Positions 16,692 to 25,500 of a stretch of DNA of 64,000 nucleotides are shown piece after piece; the first letter of the stretch is position 1; every line of letters begins with the position of its first letter. The translations under genes were made by a program, and so were the position numbers. Origin of the DNA: Cytophagales bacterium Alg240-R148 (GTDB lineage: Bacteria > Bacteroidota > Bacteroidia > Cytophagales > Cyclobacteriaceae); assembly GCA_900537185.1 (NCBI GenBank), contig LS999826.1, positions 981,521 to 1,045,520 on the forward strand, in the 5' to 3' direction. Under the pieces are notes generated by a model that was given only the letters and a program-made list of their open reading frames with translations, was not told the DNA's origin and made no database searches.

Positions 16692-18698
16692 GTAGACTTT
16701 GGTGCCTTGGTTAAGGATGGATTCAATTTCCATACTTCCATTGTTAAGTTCCATCATTTCAAAACAGAGTTGAAGGCCGAGACCCGTGCCCATCTCATTG
16801 TTGGTGCCAGCTATGGACACTTCATTTTTGTGTTCCATAAGGGATTTCAAAAAGTCTACTTCCATGCCCACTCCATAGTCTTGAATAATTAGCAAGTAGG
16901 TGCTGTTTTGCTCCTTACCGGTGATTTCTATTTTACCGCCCTTTTTACTGAATTTTATAGCATTGCTTATAATGTTACGCAAAACGATTTCAGTCATTTG
17001 AATATCTGTCGATAGTAAAACTTGTTCCTTAATCAACAATTGAATTTCAATATTTTTGCTCTTTAAATTTGGACTAAATAATTCAAGAATCGATTCTAAT
17101 ATACCTACCAAATCAATATTTTCTGTTTTAGGAACCAGCCCTTGCATTTGAGATTTACTCCAGTGAATAAGGTTGTTAGAAAGTGTGGTGGTGTTGTTTA
17201 AGATCTTTCTCAACTCCATCACCTGGGCTTCAAATTCTTGTTTGGATATGTTTTGATTTTCAAATAGGGTTAAAATCCCATTCAAACTATTCAATGGAGA
17301 TTTTAAGTCGTGGGAGAGAATGGCCATCAACTTATCTTTAAGAAAACCAAGGTTGTTAATTTCATCCGATTGCATTTGAATCCTAGACTCTGCCATTTCT
17401 AATTTGTGCTCCTTTAGTTCTACCGTTCCTTCTAATTTTTTGTTAAGGGCTAGTTGTAGTTTCATTTTATCGTTTTGTATGTCGATAATGAAATTGCTCA
17501 TAACAAGGGAGTACAATAAAACTTGGCTAGTGGCTCCAATTAAAAAAGCATAATTGCCAATATTGGAAGTTACAAAACTCACTTCAATGTAATTGAAAAT
17601 GTAACCAACCCAAATGAGGATGTAAACCATGGCGCCCAACATAAAAAGCAAATTGGCAATTATATAAGAACCTGAGTTTTTGATTTTGTGTTTTAACCCT
17701 AGGAATGCAGTAAAGATGTTCATTGACACATTGAGCAATGTCATAAGCGCTAAAGAAAGAGTGAACGCTACAGGGGTAAAACTGTCTTCAAATACAGAAA
17801 AAGTCAAAAAATAGACGATGGAAAAAAGGACAAACAAGTAGTTCAGAATGGTATAAATATAGTGTGGCCCTTTCAGTGTGTTTTTAAGATTTAAATAGCG
17901 TAGAGTAAACTGTATGGAGGATATATTTACGCCACAAATTCCTAGCACTACTAGAAACATTGATTGGCCAAATGGGATGAAGTTGCTCGTAATTGGGTGG
18001 GCTACAAATACGCATAAACTGATAATGAGTGTGAAGTAGTACAAGAAAATGGATCTTTTGATCCTTAGGTATACAATAAGGTTGTAAAACGCCATAATTA
18101 CCAGCATAGAACAAAAAATGGATGTTCTTAAGATAACTTGGCTTCTTTGCTCTAAAAATGTGGTTTTATTAATGATGTTTAACTCGGGAAATCGAACCAA
18201 ACGTCGGCTATCAATTATTAAATAGAGGTATTCAGTATCGGAATTGTCAATTTCAATCAAGCTATAAAAACCAAAAATTAATTTTTTTTGATCGTTGTTT
18301 AAAGCGTATCCACTTTTTTGAATATCAATAATTTTACTTTCCTTATCAAGAAATATTGCCTGAACAAAGCTTACTTCATCGTCCAGCCTTAAAATGTAAT
18401 TGTTGTCGTTTTTGATGAATTTTATTTTTGCAATTAGCCAGGTGCTATCGTGTTGGTAGTTTTGTTCTGAAAAGCGTTTCCATTCGGTGATGGCGTTTAA
18501 TTCTCCCGGGCTTGGTTTCACGTTAGTGGTATGGAATAGAACGCTGTCATTGATGTTTAAAAAAACGTCTGTACTGGCGTTTAAATTATTTGTATCCACT
18601 AGTTGCCCCAGTAATTTTTGCGGAGAAAGAAAACCTACTACCAGCAAAAAGGAAATAAAATAAGCAGTTCTACTATTCACAGAAGGAAATATATTCAT
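16641..18698 (-). CDS. Sensor histidine kinase with 7TMR-DISM sensor region
   Basis: A 685-residue protein: signal peptide, a periplasmic DISM-type beta domain (about 40-180), seven closely spaced membrane helices (about 190-405), a coiled coil (about 410-450), a HisKA domain with phospho-acceptor His463 in LSHDLKSPLNS, and a HATPase domain with N box (NIISNAIKFS), GVGM and GTGLGLQL motifs. DISM sensors are thought to detect carbohydrates or other small ligands. No response regulator is adjacent, so it is an orphan kinase. It is divergent from holA. A TAAATTTG -7 box reading left lies at 18736-18729. Confidence 0.93.
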   Translation of the reverse strand: MNIFPSVNSRTAYFISFLLVVGFLSPQKLLGQLVDTNNLNASTDVFLNINDSVLFHTTNVKPSPGELNAITEWKRFSEQNYQHDSTWLIAKIKFIKNDNNYILRLDDEVSFVQAIFLDKESKIIDIQKSGYALNNDQKKLIFGFYSLIEIDNSDTEYLYLIIDSRRLVRFPELNIINKTTFLEQRSQVILRTSIFCSMLVIMAFYNLIVYLRIKRSIFLYYFTLIISLCVFVAHPITSNFIPFGQSMFLVVLGICGVNISSIQFTLRYLNLKNTLKGPHYIYTILNYLFVLFSIVYFLTFSVFEDSFTPVAFTLSLALMTLLNVSMNIFTAFLGLKHKIKNSGSYIIANLLFMLGAMVYILIWVGYIFNYIEVSFVTSNIGNYAFLIGATSQVLLYSLVMSNFIIDIQNDKMKLQLALNKKLEGTVELKEHKLEMAESRIQMQSDEINNLGFLKDKLMAILSHDLKSPLNSLNGILTLFENQNISKQEFEAQVMELRKILNNTTTLSNNLIHWSKSQMQGLVPKTENIDLVGILESILELFSPNLKSKNIEIQLLIKEQVLLSTDIQMTEIVLRNIISNAIKFSKKGGKIEITGKEQNSTYLLIIQDYGVGMEVDFLKSLMEHKNEVSIAGTNNEMGTGLGLQLCFEMMELNNGSMEIESILNQGTKVYLTFNRLFIQQLDKESE

Positions 18699-18728
18699 TT
18701 ATTAGAAAAAAATTCATACTATTATGCT

Positions 18729-18736
18729 CAAATTTA
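18729..18736 (-). promoter_or_regulatory. -7 promoter box of the DISM kinase gene
   Basis: Read on the minus strand the box is TAAATTTG, an exact TAnnTTTG match, 31 bases before the kinase ATG. It sits in the 59-bp gap shared with holA. Confidence 0.45.
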
Positions 18737-18757
18737 GCAATAATAAATTCAATAGTC

Positions 18758-19780
18758 ATGGCCAATACACCTTCAGCGGTTCTCAGTGATATTAAAGCAG
18801 GTAAATATGCACCAGTTTATTTTTTGCAAGGTGACGAGTCCTTTTACATTGATCAAATAGCGGACTACATTGAAGAAAATGCCATAGAAGAAGCTCAGAA
18901 GGGTTTCAATCAGGTGATTGTATATGGTAAAGATATTGATGTTGCTGGCATATTGAACCATGCCAAGCGCTTTCCGATGATGAGCGATCGGCAGGTAGTG
19001 ATTGTGAAAGAAGCCCATGAAATAGCCGATTTGGGAAAAGAGGACAGGCAAAAAATGATGCTTACTTATTTGCAAAACCCAGTTCCTTCAACCATCCTGG
19101 TGTTTTGTTATAAATATAAAACACTGGATAAAAGAAAGGCTCTAGGGAAAAATATTGAGAAATTGGCTGTTTGTGTTACATCAAAGAAGATGTACGATAA
19201 CCAATTGCCAGATTGGGTTGAAAGTTACATCAAAACCAAGGGGTGTACGATTGAGGTAAAGGCCAAACAAATGTTGGTGGATTTTTTGGGGAATGATCTG
19301 AAAAAATTGTCCAATGAAATAGACAAAATATTAATAAATTTTACGGGTAGCATTACAATTTCTCCAGAACATGTTCAGAAATACGTTGGCATTAGCAAAG
19401 AATACAACGTTTTTGAATTGCAAAATGCCATTATTAATAAAAACGTTGTAAAGGCGAATAAAATTGTAAATTATTTTGAAGCCAACCCTCGAAAAAACCC
19501 TATTATTCCTGTTATTGCGGTGCTTTTTGGCTTCTTTTCCAAATTGTTGATAGGACACCATCAAAAGGATAAGTCCGATGCGAATTTGAGTAGTGCGATG
19601 GGGGTCAATAAGTTTTTTTTAAAAGATTATAAAAATGCCCTTAGGCACTATAACTTATTAAAAACCATACACAGTTTGGGATATTTGAAAGAAGCGGATT
19701 TAAGATCCAAAGGGGTTGGCAGTGGTACCATGACCGAAGGGGATAATTTACGTGAACTTGTGTTCAAAATATTACATTGA
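18758..19780 (+). CDS. holA: DNA polymerase III delta subunit
   Basis: A 340-residue protein of typical HolA length. The N-terminal AAA+-like fold shows PVYFLQGDESFYIDQIADYI, the mid-region RFPMMSDRQVVIVKEAHEI, and domain II GCTIEVKAKQMLVDFLGNDLKKLSNEIDKI. The collar domain near 210-340 ends in DLRSKGVGSG. Delta opens the beta sliding clamp as part of the clamp loader. As expected for this subunit, there is no functional Walker A motif. It starts 59 bp from the divergent kinase gene and stands alone. Confidence 0.93.
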   Translation: MANTPSAVLSDIKAGKYAPVYFLQGDESFYIDQIADYIEENAIEEAQKGFNQVIVYGKDIDVAGILNHAKRFPMMSDRQVVIVKEAHEIADLGKEDRQKMMLTYLQNPVPSTILVFCYKYKTLDKRKALGKNIEKLAVCVTSKKMYDNQLPDWVESYIKTKGCTIEVKAKQMLVDFLGNDLKKLSNEIDKILINFTGSITISPEHVQKYVGISKEYNVFELQNAIINKNVVKANKIVNYFEANPRKNPIIPVIAVLFGFFSKLLIGHHQKDKSDANLSSAMGVNKFFLKDYKNALRHYNLLKTIHSLGYLKEADLRSKGVGSGTMTEGDNLRELVFKILH

Positions 19781-19997
19781 TGTTTTTTTTAATTTTTAGT
19801 TAATTTTTATAAGCTATCACGAGTCTGTTTTAGCATAATTTCTATTTATCTCTATATTTTTCTCGGATTATGTATTGATTTTTTGATTCTAAATAAGGAA
19901 GTGGCTGGCGTTGCGCTTTGTATAGGTTCAAGGCTGTTTTTAACGGTTTTATTTAGGCCCATGTGTTAATTTGCGGATTAATCAAAAGATCATAAAA

Positions 19998-22298
19998 ATG
20001 AGGGTTGCTGATTTAAGCATTAGGAAAAAATTGTTGGTATTTTTACTTGGTCCGATTGTAATAGTGTATTCCTGTATATTTCTTTACTACAGTTACCACA
20101 TGCGCGCAAGTTCTGTAGAAAAGGCAAAACAAATTGCCAATATAGAAGCATTAAAAAAAGCGAAAACCATTCAAGGGATGCTCAACGAAGACATGGCAAT
20201 AGCCAGAAGTTTGGCTTATGGTTTTGAAGGTTTTGAGGACATGTCAGATTCTTTGAGAAGGCTGCAAGTTGCTACAATTCTGGATAAAACATTACGAGAA
20301 AATCCAAAATACGAATCGGTTTGGGTGAGCATGGAGTTGAAGTTTGTTGACCCTGCTTGGACTGAAAATTATGGGAGAATTATGTTTGCCCATTATGTTG
20401 AAGATGGCATCTATAAAAACTCAGAGCGCAAAAGAGAATTAACAGGCAACGTAGAAGGTAGCAATTACTATGCATTAAAACTGTCTAAAAAAGAAGAATT
20501 TAGTGACCCGTATCCTTTTGACAATTTTTCCGGTGATTCTAGGGATTTGCAACGGCTGGGCTTCAGTACTACCGTGCCTTTATTAGTTAATGGAGAATTT
20601 GCTGGAATAGTAGGGGCAGATTTTGCAATTGATGATTTTGTAAAACTCTCTGAATTTACTGCTTTTGACAATAGTTTTGCATTTTGTATCGCTAATAACG
20701 GTGACTTTGTAGCAACTGGGGATAAAAAAATGGCAGGTACTAATTATTCCAATTTACCTTTTTTAAAGGGATTGAATGTGAAATCCATGATCGATGAAGG
20801 CCGGTCTTTTTCTGGAGTTGTATGGGATGAAGCACATAAAAGAGAAGTGTATACGGCCATAGTTCCTATTGAAGTAGGGCGGTCTCCTAAAGGTTGGGCT
20901 GCAGGAGTAATGATTCCAATGGAAGAAATCACTAGGGAATTTAACGTAGTATTAATAAATGCCCTTGTAGCTGGTTTCGTCGGGTTGGTATTGTTAACCT
21001 TGGTGATATGGCGATTTTCTAATTGGTTTTCTGAGAAAATTGAATACACCAACCACAGGCTACAAGATTTGGCCGCAGGTAAGCTGATCCAAAAAAAGAA
21101 GATGTCCCATTACAACAAAGATGAAATCGGACAAATGATTGAAAGTTTAGAAACATTAAATTTAGAGTTGAACCGCAAATCAAGTTTTTCAAATGAAATA
21201 GGAGAAGGCAATTTGGAAGCAGAATTGACCATTGGCAGCGATGAAGACATGTTAGGAACGTCCCTAGTTAAAATGAGAGACAGCCTTAGGAAAACCAATG
21301 AGGAAGATACAAAGAGGCGTTGGATTAATGAAGGAATGGCCAAATTCGGGGTACTGCTACAGGCAACCAATCAAGACCTTGAAACCTTTTCCGTGAAATT
21401 AATTAGTGAATTGGTCAAGTATATGGGTGCCAATCAAGGTGGGCTTTTTATTTTCAACGATCAGGAAGAACCTTGTTTAGAATTGATGGGCGCATATGCC
21501 TATGAAAAAAGAAAATACCTCAACAAAACCATAGAAATTGGTCAAGGTCTGATAGGTCAAGTATATTTAGAGAAGGAGACCATGTTGCTCAAGGAAGTTC
21601 CTGAAAATTATGTCAATATTACTAGTGGGCTTGGCCAATCTACTCCTAAGTATTTGCTCATCGTTCCTTTGAAGTTGAACGACGAGGTGTATGGGGTTAT
21701 CGAATTGGCATCCTTTAAAGACTTCGAACCGTATAAAATTAAATTTATTGAGCAAGTAGGTGAGAGCATGGCTTCAACTATATCAAATGTGAAAGTGGGA
21801 GCCAAAACCAAAGTATTGTTAGAAGAAACGCAACAAAATTCAGAGGAACTAAAAGCCCAAGAAGAAGAAATGCGCCAAAACATGGAAGAGCTTGAGGCTA
21901 CCCAAGAAGAATTGGATAGAAAGAGCAAAGAGTCTGAGGTGGCGCTGAATAATTTATCGGAGTGGCAGCACAATGTTAAATCTATACTAGATGGGGCTTA
22001 TTATGGTATTTTGGTGGTAGACCTGAATGGCAAAATTAAAGATATCAATTCAAAAGTTATAACTGCTACGCACAAAGAAAAGTCGGAGGTAGAAACACAA
22101 ACTTTTGCAGATGTGTTGGATGCTGCGGATTTTAGAGCCATTTCAGAAAACGTTAAACAGAAGGCACTATTGAAAAGAAAAAATGGTACTACCTTACCTG
22201 TAAGCATAGTGAAAACCAAAATCAACAAATCAGATGGCGATTGTTTTATGTTTCAGATAGACCTAAACCCAGAAGAAGTGAAAGTCAGTTTAAATTAG
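19998..22298 (+). CDS. Membrane receptor with Cache, HAMP, GAF and PAS domains but no output domain
   Basis: A 766-residue protein counted from ATG 19998. Order: membrane helix (about 15-37), double-Cache sensor (about 40-320, with ESVWVSMELKFVDPAW and FSTTVPLLVNGEFAGIVGADFAI), second helix (about 322-345), HAMP (to about 400), GAF (about 470-615), a glutamate-rich coiled coil (EELKAQEEEMRQNMEELEA), then PAS (about 665-755). The protein ends after the PAS domain, without histidine kinase, cyclase, GGDEF or methyl-accepting module. It may signal by protein contact or feed a separate kinase. The frame can be extended to a TTG at 19971, but that codon lies in a TTAATTTG box resembling a -7 element, so ATG 19998 is preferred. 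Confidence 0.85.
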   Translation: MRVADLSIRKKLLVFLLGPIVIVYSCIFLYYSYHMRASSVEKAKQIANIEALKKAKTIQGMLNEDMAIARSLAYGFEGFEDMSDSLRRLQVATILDKTLRENPKYESVWVSMELKFVDPAWTENYGRIMFAHYVEDGIYKNSERKRELTGNVEGSNYYALKLSKKEEFSDPYPFDNFSGDSRDLQRLGFSTTVPLLVNGEFAGIVGADFAIDDFVKLSEFTAFDNSFAFCIANNGDFVATGDKKMAGTNYSNLPFLKGLNVKSMIDEGRSFSGVVWDEAHKREVYTAIVPIEVGRSPKGWAAGVMIPMEEITREFNVVLINALVAGFVGLVLLTLVIWRFSNWFSEKIEYTNHRLQDLAAGKLIQKKKMSHYNKDEIGQMIESLETLNLELNRKSSFSNEIGEGNLEAELTIGSDEDMLGTSLVKMRDSLRKTNEEDTKRRWINEGMAKFGVLLQATNQDLETFSVKLISELVKYMGANQGGLFIFNDQEEPCLELMGAYAYEKRKYLNKTIEIGQGLIGQVYLEKETMLLKEVPENYVNITSGLGQSTPKYLLIVPLKLNDEVYGVIELASFKDFEPYKIKFIEQVGESMASTISNVKVGAKTKVLLEETQQNSEELKAQEEEMRQNMEELEATQEELDRKSKESEVALNNLSEWQHNVKSILDGAYYGILVVDLNGKIKDINSKVITATHKEKSEVETQTFADVLDAADFRAISENVKQKALLKRKNGTTLPVSIVKTKINKSDGDCFMFQIDLNPEEVKVSLN

Positions 22299-22362
22299 GA
22301 ACTTGCTGGGCAAAATAAAATGGGGTAGGTGTAGATGCAGCTTCAGGTTTGTAGTAGATATA

Positions 22363-22401
22363 ACTTAAGTATATAGTATTTAATTATTAAATACTTAAGT
22401 A
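22363..22401. promoter_or_regulatory. Palindromic double box upstream of the T9SS nuclease gene
   Basis: Two copies of ACTTAAGTA start 30 bases apart (22363 and 22393). Each contains the self-complementary ACTTAAGT. Between and overlapping them is a perfect 21-base palindrome, AGTATTTAAT-T-ATTAAATACT (22375-22395). The symmetry and spacing suggest an operator for a dimeric regulator about 190 bases before the ATG. No regulator can be named. Confidence 0.4.
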
Positions 22402-22589
22402 CTCTGAATTGGTGCAAAGATTAATTTAGGTGAATTAGCTAGAATTTGTGGTATATTGAATACAATGTTCTATTGATCAGAAGATTGGACATAATTTTTT
22501 AATGTTTTGTTAATATTATGATGTAAGTTAGGAGTAATATACTTGGCATTTTTGCTAAAAATCAAAACTTATTATAACCTAACATCCTC

Positions 22590-25500
22590 ATGAACTACAA
22601 AAATCTTAAAAGCAGGGTAATGATACTACTCTGCTTGGTTTTCTGTTTGGCCTTTCGACCAACCAAAGCACAGACCATATTTATCAACGAAATACACTAC
22701 GACAACGCCGGGGCAGATGCCTCTGAGGCAGTTGAAATTCTCGCTCCAGCTGGGGCTGATTTAACAGGTTTTAGTTTGGTTCTCTACAATGGCAGCAATG
22801 GAACAGCTTATAACACAGTAAACCTAACAGGTATTGTTCCAAACCAGGCCAATGGTTTCGGCACCTTATCATTTGACATTGCAGGAATTCAAAATGGCGC
22901 TCCTGACGGATTGGCCCTAGTGGATGGCGCCAATGTGGTGGTTCAATTTTTGAGCTACGAAGGCGTTTTGACTGCGGTGGATGGACCAGCAGCGGGTCTG
23001 TTATCAACAGATATTGGCATTGCAGAAACTAGTTCTACACCGGTTGGGCATGCACTTTACTTATCGGGGTCCGGCACCTCTTATTCTGACTTCACTTGGG
23101 CTGCTGGGGTTGCTTCTTTTGCGGCAATCAATACAGACCAAAGTTTTGCAGCCGCTCATCCAACAATCAATGAATTCGTATTCAACCATACAGGTTCGGA
23201 CACCAATGAATTTGTTGAGATAAAATCCAGTCCAAATGAAGATTTGTCTGCTTATTATTTAATTGAAATTGAAGGGGATGGATCTGGAGCAGGTACCATT
23301 GATGAAGCAATAAACTTAGGAACAACGGATGCAAATGGATTCTGGACAACAGGGTACCAATCCAATAGGTTCGAGAATGGAACGGTCACTATACTGATAG
23401 TAGAAGGTTATACAGGAAATGTGTCAGAGGATGTTGACGTGGACAACGATGGGACAATGGAGGCCGCTTCTTGGAGCAACATTGTAGATGGTATTGCTGT
23501 CAGCGACGGTGGTACTTCGGACCAAACCTATGCTGGTACAGTATTGCATAAAGACTTTGACGGCAGTACCTTTACCGTAGGTGGCGCTTCGTTTTTTGGA
23601 GACAATCACTGGGTGAGAAATAGTTACAATGGTGCAGGTTTAGAAGCTTTTCCGGGTGTTATCGCAGGAGAGGGTGAAGCGCTTAATTCTATTGGTGCTG
23701 AAAACTCTTATGTTCAAGTGGCTGCTGAAGTTTTAATAAACGAAGTTGATGCCGATACAGAAAGTACCGATGTTTTAGAGTTTATAGAATTGTTTGATGG
23801 TGGTGCTGGAAACACGCCATTAGAGGGATACGTGGTTGTCCTTTTCAATGGCAGTAATAACTTGAGTTACAATGCTTTTGACCTAGACGGGTATACAACA
23901 GGCCCCAATGGTTACTTTGTATTAGGGAATGCTGGAGTTGCCAATGTTGGGTTGGAATTTGCATCCAACGGACTTCAAAATGGTGCAGATGCAGTGGCCT
24001 TGTATAAAGGAAATGCATCGGATTTCCCATCCGGAACCGCCATTAGTTTGGAGGTAAATTTGGTGGATGCTTTGGTTTATGATACCAATGATGCGGATGA
24101 TGTGGATTTATTACCCTTATTAAATGTTGGGGAATTACAAAAGAACGAAGGTCAAAACGGAAACAAAGATGGCCATTCAAACCAAAGATACCCCAACGGT
24201 TCAGGAGGAATGAGAAATACGGGTGCTTATGTAGCCGCTCTTCCAACACCGGGTAGTGCCAATACCAATGCCACCGATGTTGTTAATTTAATAATAAACG
24301 AAGTGGATGCTGATACCGATGGTACGGATATCCTAGAATTCATAGAACTGTACGATGGAGGAACCGGAAATTCAAGTTTGGATGGTTTTATTGTGGTGTT
24401 GTTCAATGGCAATGGTGACGCCAGTTACAACGTATTGGATTTGGCAGGTTTGTTCACCAATGAAGATGGGTATTTTGTAATTGGAAATGCTGCTGTTAGC
24501 AATGTAGGGCTGGTAGTGCCTTCCAATAGCATACAAAATGGCGCAGATGCCGTTGCGCTTTACAAAGATGCGGCTACCAATTTCCCTAACGGCACGCCTG
24601 TTACAGATGTGAATTTGGTAGATGCTTTGGTTTATGATACCGATGATGCAGATGACGCTGGGCTTTTGCCTTTGTTAAATGCTGGAGCTCCTCAAGTGAA
24701 CGAAAACGAGGCTGGAGACAAAACGGCCCATTCCATGCAAAGAATTGAAAATGGAACAGGAGGAGCAAGAAATACAAGTAATTATAAAATGCAGGCGCCA
24801 ACACCAGGAGAAGAAAACGGTGGAACAGTAGTAGTTGAATTGATTCCAATTGAGGCGGCCAGGATGGTAGCCAACGGAACAACGGTAAACATTACAGGTA
24901 CTGTAACTGTGTCCGATCAATTAGGTGGTCCTGCGTTTGTACAAGATGCAACTGCTGGTATCGCAATATTTGATGCAAGTATCCATGGTGCAGGATTGTT
25001 TGCTATCGGCGATTCTGTAAGTTTAACCGCCACAAGAAGCGATTACAACGACCAAATTCAACTTGGATCGGTAAGCCTGGTTACCAACCACGGACCGGCC
25101 CTGCACCCTGTAGTACCGATTAAGATAAACATTTCTGAGCTTGCGAACCATGCAGGTTCCTTGGTTTATATTGAAAATGCTGCTTTTCCAACGCCAAATG
25201 GGCTTTTGTTTGGGAATTCAAACTACCAACTTACAGACGCATCTGGATCAGGAGAAATGAGGTTGGACAATGATGTTAACGATTTGGTAGGCTTGGCGCA
25301 ACCAGAAGTTTGCGACAGTTTGGTAGGGGTTGTTGGTAGGTACCGTACAACATTCCAATTATTGCCAAGACAGAAAACAGACATGCTCTGCGCAGAGGCA
25401 TATGAGCCAGGAAGTGGCTCAGGAGACCTACCTAAAGATGAAACTTTGGACATTACTACTTGGAATATAGAGTGGTTTGGTGATGCCAATAATGCGCCAC

